Source: Clostridia bacterium (GTDB lineage: Bacteria; Bacillota; Clostridia; Saccharofermentanales; Saccharofermentanaceae). Taken from it: a stretch of 6,700 bases of DNA. The position numbers and the translations under genes are program-made. Below are positions 1 through 6,183 of this stretch, piece by piece; position 1 is the stretch's first letter; every line of letters begins with the position of its first letter. Under the pieces are notes generated by a model. That model did no database searches. It was not told where the DNA came from and saw only the letters and a program-made list of their open reading frames with translations. The stretch lies in NCBI GenBank assembly GCA_017881645.1, contig JADGQQ010000139.1, forward strand, positions 1-6,700. Direction: 5' to 3'.

Positions 1-762
1 CCCCGCTGTTTTGAAATTGAGAAACGCCTTAAGGCAATCTGTGATATTCCGATTTTTCATGATGATCAGCATGGCACCGCTGTGGTTACCTTGGCCGGCA
101 TGATTAATGCACTCCGTATTGTCGACAAGAAGCTTTCTGAAGTTTCTGTTGTTGTCAATGGTGCAGGCGCTGCTGCGACAGCAATTACCAAGCTTCTGAT
201 TTCCTGTGGACTGTCCGATGTTGTCCTCTGCGACAGAACCGGCGCAATCTGGGCCGGACGCGAGAACCTTAATGAGGCAAAGACAGAAATCGCTTCAATG
301 ACAAACAGTAAGCTGAAAAAGGGCGGACTCAAGGATGTTATCGTCGGAGCTGACGTATTCATAGGAGTTTCTGCTCCCGGAGTACTTACCGAAGAAATGG
401 TTAAATCCATGGCTAAGGACCCGATTGTGTTTGCCTGCGCAAACCCGGTTCCTGAGATTCTGCCTGAAATTGCCCATAGAGCCGGCGTTAAGGTTATGGC
501 TACGGGTCGTTCCGATTACCCCAACCAGGTCAATAACGTCCTTGCATTCCCCGGTATTTTCCGCGGGACACTGGATGTTCGCGCAAGTGACATCAATGAC
601 GAGATGAAGCTTGCTGCAGCATATGCAATTGCAAATCTTGTAAGCCCTGAAGAGCTGAATCCTGAATTTGTTATTCCGGATGCATTTGACCCGCGTGTAG
701 GCAAAGCTGTTGCAGCTGCTGTAAGTGCTGCTGCCCGAAAAAGCGGCGTAGCCCGTATCTGA
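1..762 (+). CDS. Malic enzyme (malate dehydrogenase, oxaloacetate-decarboxylating), 5'-truncated
   Basis: Cytoplasmic enzyme that oxidatively decarboxylates malate to pyruvate and CO2 with NAD or NADP, feeding pyruvate metabolism. The frame is open from base 1 and ends at TGA 760-762, giving 253 visible residues. The short bacterial type usually has about 390-410 residues, so the N-terminal catalytic part lies outside the window. Visible signatures in order are FHDDQHGTAVV (about residues 19-29, with metal-binding aspartates), the Rossmann loop VVNGAGAAATA (about 51-61), the ANPVPEI motif, and GRSDYPNQVNN followed by LAFPGIFRG, all diagnostic of this family. The C-terminus ends in the usual Ala-rich helix and GVAR. 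The coenzyme cannot be decided; the Asp in VVLCDRTG after the second strand would fit NAD, but this is weak. An ATG at 100 and a TTG at 82 are internal codons, not starts, because homology continues upstream to base 1. A 76-base gap follows with no convincing terminator. Confidence 0.95.
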   Translation, partial: PRCFEIEKRLKAICDIPIFHDDQHGTAVVTLAGMINALRIVDKKLSEVSVVVNGAGAAATAITKLLISCGLSDVVLCDRTGAIWAGRENLNEAKTEIASMTNSKLKKGGLKDVIVGADVFIGVSAPGVLTEEMVKSMAKDPIVFACANPVPEILPEIAHRAGVKVMATGRSDYPNQVNNVLAFPGIFRGTLDVRASDINDEMKLAAAYAIANLVSPEELNPEFVIPDAFDPRVGKAVAAAVSAAARKSGVARI

Positions 763-838
763 TCGTCAAACACTTTTCATACTCTGGAAAATTCGCGAAC
801 CGAACTGCTTTTTGCAGATGACTCATGAAGGACTGTAT

Positions 839-1711
839 GTGAAACCGTATACATCTGTTTTAACTGATCTTCATGTCCATACGGATTATTCTGACGGCAG
901 CCGTTCGCCGGATGAAGTCATTGAGTTGGCACATTCCATCGGGATCCGATATCTGGCTCTTACCGACCATGATACAACATTTTGGTTTTCAGAGTCAGGA
1001 ATGGCATTCCAGAGCAAAGCAAAGTCACTTGGCATTTCCCTGATCAGGGGCGTTGAAATTTCGACGCGAGATTACAAAACAGGTAAAAAGGCTCACATTC
1101 TCGGCTATTGGCCGTGGTGTGAGCCTTTTGTTCCCGCTCATCTGGATCCGCTATGCAGAATCATTCAGGAGAGAAGAACTCAGGCCAGCTATTGTCAAAT
1201 TGCAGTTCTTCAAAGTCTCGGGTATTCTATTACTGCAGACGAAGTCCGGGCGAACAGCAGGACGGATCAAATATTTAAGCACAATATTCTGAAAACCATG
1301 CAAAATAGGTCATTCATTCCCGAAGCCATGGGTGATTTCTACAGACTGCATTTCAAAAAAGGCGGAGACTGTTTCTTTCCGATTCAATATTTGGATGCGC
1401 AGGAAGTAGTAGCGGCTATACGGGCAGATAAGGGGATTGCTGTTTTGGCACATCCGGGCGAGCAGAACAATCTGGAACTTATTCCATCGCTGATGGAAGC
1501 CGGTCTTTCGGGCATTGAATATCTGCATCCGTCGCATTCGGAGATGCTGAGTTCCCTTGCAGCAGCAGAGGCTGAGAAATATGGCCTTTTAAAAACGGGG
1601 GGGAGCGATTATCATGGAGCATATTATCCAAGCCGGATTCTTGGTTCAAGGTCATTGCCCGCAGAAGATGTAACGGCACTTAAACAGGTTGGATTACTCG
1701 GTCCCATGTAG
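839..1711 (+). CDS. PHP-domain metal-dependent phosphoesterase (TrpH/YciV-like, COG0613 type)
   Basis: Predicted cytoplasmic metallo-phosphoesterase. Relatives act on nucleotide or RNA 5' ends (for example RNase AM, also called YciV or TrpH), but the substrate here cannot be read from sequence. All PHP metal-site motifs are present (numbering from GTG 839): LHVHTDYSDG (H12, H14, D19), LTDHD (D43, H44), GVEIS (E73), AHILGY (H86), LAHPGE (H205), and GGSDYHG (D257, H259). An Arg-rich helical insert at about 105-160 separates the two halves, as in the family. I prefer GTG 839 as start because GAAGGA (827-832) sits six bases upstream and the PHP motif follows at once. ATG 818 and TTG 812 are in frame but lack a ribosome binding site; they would add 7 or 9 residues. 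The product is 290 residues, normal for the family. The exporter gene follows after 61 bases, so the two may be co-transcribed. A terminator-like hairpin and a G7 run lie inside the gene. Confidence 0.9.
   Translation: MKPYTSVLTDLHVHTDYSDGSRSPDEVIELAHSIGIRYLALTDHDTTFWFSESGMAFQSKAKSLGISLIRGVEISTRDYKTGKKAHILGYWPWCEPFVPAHLDPLCRIIQERRTQASYCQIAVLQSLGYSITADEVRANSRTDQIFKHNILKTMQNRSFIPEAMGDFYRLHFKKGGDCFFPIQYLDAQEVVAAIRADKGIAVLAHPGEQNNLELIPSLMEAGLSGIEYLHPSHSEMLSSLAAAEAEKYGLLKTGGSDYHGAYYPSRILGSRSLPAEDVTALKQVGLLGPM
1086..1129 (+). repeat. 12-bp perfect inverted repeat inside the PHP gene, terminator-like hairpin
   Basis: The left arm AAAAGGCTCACA (1086-1097) pairs perfectly with the right arm TGTGAGCCTTTT (1118-1129). 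Inside the 20-base loop, CGGC (1102-1105) pairs with GCCG (1111-1114). The right arm ends in four T's followed by GTT, so the shape is that of an intrinsic terminator, although the U-tract is short. It lies in frame within a conserved coding segment (KKAHILGYWPWCEPF). That it folds or terminates in the cell is inference. Confidence 0.6.
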
Positions 1712-1772
1712 ATAATTCGGATGAGCTCCTGAGCATCCAAATTTGAAATGGATGACGGATAGAGGAGCTGGA

Positions 1773-3179
1773 ATGAATTTTTTTACAGATAAGACCATGC
1801 GATTAAAAACGGATCTACATGCAATGCTGCATGACCGCGCCTATTGGTCCGTTCTTTTTGCAATTGGCATTCCGGTTGCACTGCAGAATCTATTCAGTTC
1901 CGGGTTGAATTTGATTGATTCGGTTATGGTGGGCAGACTCGGTGACAGTTCCATTGCCGCGGTGGGAATCGCCAATACTGTCTTTTTCTTAATGATTCTT
2001 TTCATGTTCGGCATTGCATCCGGTATTGCGATATTCATCGCTCAGTACTGGGGAAAGCGTGACGATGAAGGCGTCCGGATGACCATGGCTATTGGAGTTG
2101 CATCCGCATTTTTCGTTGCCGTTCTATTCATGATTGCATCGCTTCTGATTCCGCGGCAAATTATGGGCTTTTTTACAAAAGATAATACCGTAATTACTCT
2201 AGGCGCTGATTTCCTCCGCATTGTATCGTTGAGTTATCCGCTTACAGCCATTTCAAACGTTTTCTACTGCGGTCTCCGAAGTGTGAAAATTGCAAAACTT
2301 CCATTGCAGGTATCGGCGGTTTCGATCGTAGCAAATACTGTTTTGAACGCGCTGCTCATTTACGGGCTGGCAGGATTTCCTCGTCTTGGCGTCAGAGGGT
2401 CTGCACTGGCTACCGTGATTGCCCGAACCTTGGAGATGGTTCTGATACTATTCTTTGTTTACAGGAAGAAATACCCTGTCGCATTTCGGTTTTCAGATTT
2501 CCTGATGATTCGATTCGCATTTTTCAAAGAAATTGCACGCGTAACGATTCCCGTTATGTTGAACGAAGGCCTATGGGCCATGGGTATTTCGATGTATATC
2601 GTCGTTTTCGGGAAAATGGGCACATCGTATATTGCTGGCTACAATATCATGCAGGTCATCGATCGAATCGCAAATGCATTCGTATTTGGCATCGCATCCG
2701 CATCAGCCGCTCTTGTCGGCCATAAAATCGGCGAAGGAAATCCAAAACTGGCATATACATATGCTGCGCGCAATAACTTGCTGGGCACTTTTCTGGGAGC
2801 CGGCATCGGAGTTGTTCTTTTTGCTGCCAGCAGGGATATTGCCGGATTATTCAATGTGTCCGGCCAGGCCAGAGAAGCCAGCATTTTATTCATTCGAATG
2901 CTTGCCTTCATTATTCCGTTCAAGTCATTTAACTGCGAGAATTTCTTAGGCGCACTTCGTGCGGGCGGGGATACAAAATTCGCATTCTTTTTGGAAATCA
3001 TACCGCTGTGGCTGATTGCGGTCCCCTTAACCATGATGGCCGGCTGGTATTGGATGTGGAGTCTTCCTTTTGTATATCTGCTTACGGCTACTGACGAAAT
3101 TATTAAGGCTGTATTTGGATTTCGACGGTTTGTCAGCAAAAAATGGATCAATGAAATGCGGTCCAGCAGAGAGCTCTAA
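1773..3179 (+). CDS. MATE family efflux transporter
   Basis: Inner-membrane exporter of the multidrug and toxic compound extrusion family, which expels cationic drugs, toxins or metabolites using a Na+ or H+ gradient. The specific substrate is unknown. The protein has 468 residues, usual for the family, with about 12 hydrophobic segments in two six-helix halves. Family signatures are visible: DSVMVGRLGDSSIAAVGIAN in the first half, GVRGSALATVIAR near the end of the first half, and LRAGGDTKF in the second half. No cleavable signal peptide is seen, which is normal. ATG 1773 is chosen because AGAGGAG (1761-1767) lies five bases upstream; the in-frame TTG 1743 and ATG 1752 have no ribosome binding site and would place the SD inside the gene. 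It follows the PHP gene closely. Its stop is one base from the -35 box of the next promoter, and no terminator is visible there, so some readthrough into the regulator operon is likely. Confidence 0.92.
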   Translation: MNFFTDKTMRLKTDLHAMLHDRAYWSVLFAIGIPVALQNLFSSGLNLIDSVMVGRLGDSSIAAVGIANTVFFLMILFMFGIASGIAIFIAQYWGKRDDEGVRMTMAIGVASAFFVAVLFMIASLLIPRQIMGFFTKDNTVITLGADFLRIVSLSYPLTAISNVFYCGLRSVKIAKLPLQVSAVSIVANTVLNALLIYGLAGFPRLGVRGSALATVIARTLEMVLILFFVYRKKYPVAFRFSDFLMIRFAFFKEIARVTIPVMLNEGLWAMGISMYIVVFGKMGTSYIAGYNIMQVIDRIANAFVFGIASASAALVGHKIGEGNPKLAYTYAARNNLLGTFLGAGIGVVLFAASRDIAGLFNVSGQAREASILFIRMLAFIIPFKSFNCENFLGALRAGGDTKFAFFLEIIPLWLIAVPLTMMAGWYWMWSLPFVYLLTATDEIIKAVFGFRRFVSKKWINEMRSSREL

Positions 3180-3180
3180 G

Positions 3181-3210
3181 TTGAACGGATCAATTCATCT
3201 GTGATACAAT
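3181..3210 (+). promoter_or_regulatory. Predicted sigma-A promoter with extended -10, for the lrp-aminotransferase-prfB unit
   Basis: The -35 box TTGAAC (3181-3186) matches four of six consensus bases. An 18-base spacer follows, then the -10 box TACAAT (3205-3210), which matches five of six. TG at 3202-3203 forms an extended -10 (TGaTACAAT), which compensates for the imperfect -35. Transcription would start near 3217, giving a leader of about 40 bases. The promoter starts directly after the stop codon of the exporter gene. It is predicted from sequence only. Confidence 0.65.
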
Positions 3211-3235
3211 AACCGGAAACAGTTTAATCTGTAAT
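3197..3235 (+). promoter_or_regulatory. Direct repeat ATCTGTRAT around the transcription start, candidate operator
   Basis: ATCTGTGAT (3197-3205) and ATCTGTAAT (3227-3235) match at eight of nine bases. They start 30 bp apart, close to three helical turns, so both would face the same side of the DNA. The first copy overlaps the extended -10 and the second lies in the early leader. Lrp-family regulators usually bind several phased sites and often control their own gene, so self-regulation is plausible. The repeat is short and could be chance. Confidence 0.3.
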
Positions 3236-3257
3236 AAATTTTTAATGGAGGTAGATT

Positions 3258-3746
3258 ATGCTTGATCGTTATGAACTTCTTCGCCTCATCGAACACAATG
3301 CAAGACTGACTCAGCCTGAACTGGCTGTCATGCTTGGAACAACGGAGGAAGAAATAGCGGCAGAGCTGGATCTTCTCCATAAAGAGGACATTATTCTCGG
3401 ATATACCACCGTTGTTAACTGGGAAAAAACAAAAAGAGAATCCGTGACAGCGATGATCGAAATTCGTCTTATGCCGCAGAGAGATCAGGGATTTGACAAG
3501 ATTGCACAGCATCTGTATCGATTCCCTCAGGTGTCGTCCTGTTATCTTATGTCAGGCGGGTTCGATTTGATGCTGATAATTGAGGATTCTACACTTCGTG
3601 AAGTCGCATCTTTTATCTCAAACAAAGTGGCTCCTATTGAAGGTGTCGTCTCGACAGCCACACATTTTATTCTTAAAAAATACAAGGGCAACGGCGTAAT
3701 TTTTGATGACAAGCCGATTGATAGAAGAGAGGCCATTATCCTCTGA
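3258..3746 (+). CDS. Lrp/AsnC family transcriptional regulator (AlaR-like)
   Basis: Feast/famine DNA-binding regulator of 162 residues. Residues about 1-50 form the AsnC-type winged helix-turn-helix (ARLTQPELAVMLGTTEEEIA, then the wing ending ILGYTTVVNW). Residues about 63-143 form the RAM/AsnC ligand-binding domain, with the effector-pocket segment YLMSGGFDLML and the conserved STATHFILKKYK. A C-terminal tail of about 19 residues (from GNGVIFDD) is typical of the Firmicute subgroup. The start is clear: GGAGGT (3247-3252) lies five bases before ATG 3258. The next gene, 48 bases on, is a class I aminotransferase. In Bacillus subtilis the Lrp-type AlaR is encoded next to the alanine transaminase AlaT and activates it in response to alanine. 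By context this is a candidate equivalent that senses an amino acid and controls its own operon. The identity of the ligand is inference. Confidence 0.93.
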   Translation: MLDRYELLRLIEHNARLTQPELAVMLGTTEEEIAAELDLLHKEDIILGYTTVVNWEKTKRESVTAMIEIRLMPQRDQGFDKIAQHLYRFPQVSSCYLMSGGFDLMLIIEDSTLREVASFISNKVAPIEGVVSTATHFILKKYKGNGVIFDDKPIDRREAIIL

Positions 3747-3754
3747 ATACGCAC

Positions 3755-3772
3755 CATTTTCTTGATAAAATG
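3755..3772 (+). repeat. Short inverted repeat between regulator and aminotransferase genes
   Basis: CATTTT (3755-3760) and AAAATG (3767-3772) are perfect 6-bp arms around a 6-base centre in the 48-base gap between the two genes. It is too AT-rich and too short, with no U-tract, to be a terminator. It could be an additional operator, an RNA processing site, or chance. Confidence 0.25.
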
Positions 3773-3794
3773 AGTGAAGTGAGAGGGTATGCAA

Positions 3795-4997
3795 ATGGTA
3801 AAAAAGCAAAATGATATTTTGTCCGAACAGGTGAAGGCAATTCCCCCGTCCGCAATCCGGCGTTTCTTTGATTTGGCCAATGAAATGAAGGGTGAAGTAA
3901 TTTCTCTTTCCATCGGCGAACCGGATTTTGTAACGCCCTGGGGAATCCGTGAGGCGGGGATCTATTCACTCGAACAGGGATATACACATTATTCGCCGAA
4001 TCAAGGATATATGGAACTCCGTGAAGCTATCTCGGAATATATGATTCGCAGATATTCACTGTCATATAAACCGGCCGGAGAAATCCTTATTACCGTGGGC
4101 GGAAGTGAAGCAATTGATCTTGTTGTGCGGGCGCTCCTGAATCCCGGTGACGAAGTCGTTATTGTTGAGCCATGTTTTGTCGCGTATAAGGCAACGGTTG
4201 TTCTTGCACGCGGTATTCCCGTTACGATTGAAACTACTGCAGACAATAGTTTCAAGCTTCGTGCGGAAGATCTTGAAGCAGCGATATCAGATAAGACAAA
4301 GCTTGTAATGATCGGATATCCGAATAACCCGACCGGTGCCACCATGTCAAGAGACGAATTATCGGCGGTTGCTGAGGTTCTCGAACGTCATCCCGATGTG
4401 ATGATTTTGTCCGATGAATTGTATGCGGAACTTACATACACCGAAGAAGAACACTGCTCGATCGCTTCATTTCCCGCATTGTTCGACCGCACTATTGTTG
4501 TCAACGGATTTTCAAAAGCATATGCTATGACCGGCTGGCGTATTGGCTACGCATGCGGACCGGACTGGATCATTGGTGCGATGAACAAAATTCACCAGTA
4601 CTGTATTATGAGCTCTCCGTCGACTGCGCAGTATGCAGCAATTGAGGCTGCGCGCAACGGGGACAAGGTGATTCAGGAAATGCGTGAGGAATACAACCGC
4701 AGAAGAAGAGTCATCATAGAAGGCTGCAGGCAAGCGGGACTCACATGCTTTGAACCTTTCGGAGCCTTCTATGCTTTTCCGTGCATTCGGGGTCTGGGCA
4801 TTGATTCCGATACATTCTGCGAACGTTTTCTTCGCGAAAAGAAGGTCGCCATTGTTCCGGGCAAAGCATTCGGCAGCTGCGGTGAGGGATATGTAAGAAT
4901 CAGTTATGCCGCATCCCTCGAGAATATACAGGAGGCCATGGTGCGGCTGTCCACATTTGTACAGGATCTCAAGAATGAAGGGAAAGACAATAGATGA
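3795..4997 (+). CDS. PLP-dependent class I/II aminotransferase (AlaT/PatA-like)
   Basis: Cytoplasmic pyridoxal-phosphate enzyme that moves an amino group between an amino acid and a 2-oxo acid; alanine/glutamate or aspartate are the likely substrates. With ATG 3795 the protein has 400 residues, normal for fold type I. Visible landmarks are YPNNPTG (N178 contacts PLP), SDELYAEL (D207 and Y210 contact the PLP ring), GFSKAYAMTGWRIGY (K241 forms the Schiff base, R249 holds the phosphate), and GYVRISYA (R368 binds the substrate carboxylate). No key residue is missing. ATG 3789 is also in frame, but AGAGGG (3782-3787) is only one base from it and seven from ATG 3795, so 3795 is preferred. The gene follows the Lrp-type regulator with no terminator between, and its TGA stop overlaps the prfB start. 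The neighbouring regulator supports an alanine transaminase (AlaT-like) role, but PatA-type aminotransferases look very similar and sequence alone does not fix the substrate. Confidence 0.93.
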   Translation: MVKKQNDILSEQVKAIPPSAIRRFFDLANEMKGEVISLSIGEPDFVTPWGIREAGIYSLEQGYTHYSPNQGYMELREAISEYMIRRYSLSYKPAGEILITVGGSEAIDLVVRALLNPGDEVVIVEPCFVAYKATVVLARGIPVTIETTADNSFKLRAEDLEAAISDKTKLVMIGYPNNPTGATMSRDELSAVAEVLERHPDVMILSDELYAELTYTEEEHCSIASFPALFDRTIVVNGFSKAYAMTGWRIGYACGPDWIIGAMNKIHQYCIMSSPSTAQYAAIEAARNGDKVIQEMREEYNRRRRVIIEGCRQAGLTCFEPFGAFYAFPCIRGLGIDSDTFCERFLREKKVAIVPGKAFGSCGEGYVRISYAASLENIQEAMVRLSTFVQDLKNEGKDNR

Positions 4998-6103
4998 TTG
5001 AATTTGACGTATACAGACTTGAATTGGAAGCCATGACTGAGCCGCTGTCTCTTTTAAAGGATTCTCTGCATATCGGGCCTTTGCAGGACGAAGTCTCCGA
5101 ACTCGAAGCCAGAGCACAGGAACCGGACTTCTGGGAGAACGTTGAAAAGGCGCAGCAGGTTCAGACACGTATGCGTCAGCTGCAGAAGCGGGTGGATCGT
5201 TTTCATAATCTGGAGAAAGAAAGGGAGGACCTTCTGATCCTCTGCGAACTTGGTGATGAGGCCGATGACGCTGAAGTTCTTTCCGAAGTGCAGACCGGAG
5301 TCATCCGCTTTCGGCATGATTTTGAAAACATGCGCCTTGAGACCCTCTTAACGGGGCCGTATGATAAAAACAACGCCATTCTTACCCTGCACGCCGGAGC
5401 GGGCGGTACGGAGGCGCAGGACTGGGTAGAGATGATATACCGCATGTACAACCGCTGGGCGGAAGCGCATGAGTTCGAAGTGAAGGAACTTGACTATCTT
5501 GACGGTGATGAAGCAGGTATCAAGAGTGCTTCAATTCTTGTTTCCGGTGAAAATGCCTATGGATTTCTTCGATCTGAAATAGGTGTTCACCGACTTGTCC
5601 GGATTTCGCCGTTTGATTCTTCCGGACGAAGACATACCTCTTTTGCGTCCTGTGAAGTCATTCCCGAACTCGACGCTTCCATTCATATTACGATTAATCC
5701 GGTGGATCTTCGCATCGACACATATCGTGCTTCAGGTAAAGGCGGACAGCATATCAATAAGACCGATTCCGCGGTTCGAATAACGCATATTCCGACGGGC
5801 TGCGTGGTGTCCTGCCAATCAGAAAGATCACAGGTTCAAAACAAAGAGACATGTATGAACATGCTGAAAGCAAAATTGTTTGCTCTCGCACAGGCGGCTC
5901 ATATGGAGAAAATTGAAGACTTAAAAGGCAATCAAATGGAAATTGCATGGGGAAGTCAAATACGCTCGTATGTATTCTGCCCCTATACGATGGTTAAAGA
6001 CCACAGAACAGGCTATGAAGTAGTGGATGTTGACAGCGTAATGGATGGAAATCTGGATGGTTTTATTAATGCATATCTCTCCGGAATGCAGATTGAAAAA
6101 TAG
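4994..6103 (+). CDS. prfB: Peptide chain release factor 2 (RF2), single frame without programmed frameshift
   Basis: RF2 recognises UAA and UGA in the ribosomal A site and triggers release of the finished protein. The 369-residue protein is full length for the family. It has an N-terminal helical domain (about 1-110), the stop-codon-reading tripeptide SPF at 205-207 (RISPFDSSGRRHTSF), which separates RF2 from RF1 (PxT), and the catalytic GGQ at 250-252 (SGKGGQHINKTDSAVR). Most bacterial prfB genes carry an in-frame UGA near codon 25-26 and need a +1 shift. Here the same place reads Ser-Leu-His (CTG CAT, 5066-5071) with no stop, so the gene is continuous. ATG 4994 overlaps the TGA of the aminotransferase gene. 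The nearest SD-like sequence is AAGGG (4978-4982), 11 bases upstream and somewhat far, so coupling to upstream translation is likely. Its own stop is TAG, which RF1 reads. prfB commonly follows secA in Firmicutes, whereas here it ends an amino-acid operon. Confidence 0.97.
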   Translation: MIEFDVYRLELEAMTEPLSLLKDSLHIGPLQDEVSELEARAQEPDFWENVEKAQQVQTRMRQLQKRVDRFHNLEKEREDLLILCELGDEADDAEVLSEVQTGVIRFRHDFENMRLETLLTGPYDKNNAILTLHAGAGGTEAQDWVEMIYRMYNRWAEAHEFEVKELDYLDGDEAGIKSASILVSGENAYGFLRSEIGVHRLVRISPFDSSGRRHTSFASCEVIPELDASIHITINPVDLRIDTYRASGKGGQHINKTDSAVRITHIPTGCVVSCQSERSQVQNKETCMNMLKAKLFALAQAAHMEKIEDLKGNQMEIAWGSQIRSYVFCPYTMVKDHRTGYEVVDVDSVMDGNLDGFINAYLSGMQIEK

Positions 6104-6106
6104 AAG

Positions 6107-6123
6107 GCCGGCATTTGGCTGGC
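6107..6123 (+). other. Small GC-rich hairpin just after prfB
   Basis: GCCGGC (6107-6112) can pair with GCTGGC (6118-6123), including one G-U pair, around the loop ATTTG, starting three bases after the prfB stop. It has no T-run. It may stabilise the transcript end or simply precede the stronger hairpin at 6129. Confidence 0.3.
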
Positions 6124-6128
6124 ATAAA

Positions 6129-6165
6129 GAAAGAGGCTGGAATCTTATGGATTCCAGCCTCTTTC
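6129..6165. terminator. Bidirectional intrinsic terminator between prfB and the convergent gene
   Basis: A perfect 16-bp stem is formed by GAAAGAGGCTGGAATC (6129-6144) and GATTCCAGCCTCTTTC (6150-6165) around the loop TTATG. On the plus strand the stem ends in CTCTTTC followed by CTTGT. On the minus strand it ends in CTCTTTC followed by TTTATG, so both directions have a T-rich tail. It lies 25 bases after the prfB stop and 18 bases after the stop of the minus-strand gene, the expected place for a shared terminator. Confidence 0.88.
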
Positions 6166-6183
6166 CTTGTCGCGGAATTCAGA

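Noticed and set aside
82..120. TTG 82 or ATG 100 as the true start of the malic enzyme gene
   Set aside because: Conserved malic enzyme sequence (FHDDQHGTA and residues before it) continues upstream in the same frame to base 1, so the gene is cut by the window edge.
763..838. Possible terminator or promoter between malic enzyme and PHP genes
   Set aside because: Only the 8-base palindrome TTCGCGAA is present. There is no stable stem with a T-run, and no pair of -35 and -10 boxes with proper spacing.
1712..1772. Possible hairpin GGATG...CATCC between PHP and exporter genes
   Set aside because: The stem is 5 bp with mismatches inside and no following T-run, so it is not a credible terminator.
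1818..1833. CATGCA-ATGC-TGCATG small hairpin early in the exporter gene
   Set aside because: The arms are only 6 bp, inside coding sequence, with no T-run and not placed over the ribosome binding site. It is likely chance.
2639..3151. Minus-strand open frame of 170 codons opposite the MATE exporter
   Set aside because: It is the mirror of hydrophobic codons of a real transporter gene, with no independent support.
4512..5168. Long minus-strand open frame of 218 codons across the aminotransferase-prfB junction
   Set aside because: It lies opposite two well-conserved genes, spans their junction, has no ribosome binding site or recognisable domain, and is low-complexity in places. It is an antisense shadow.
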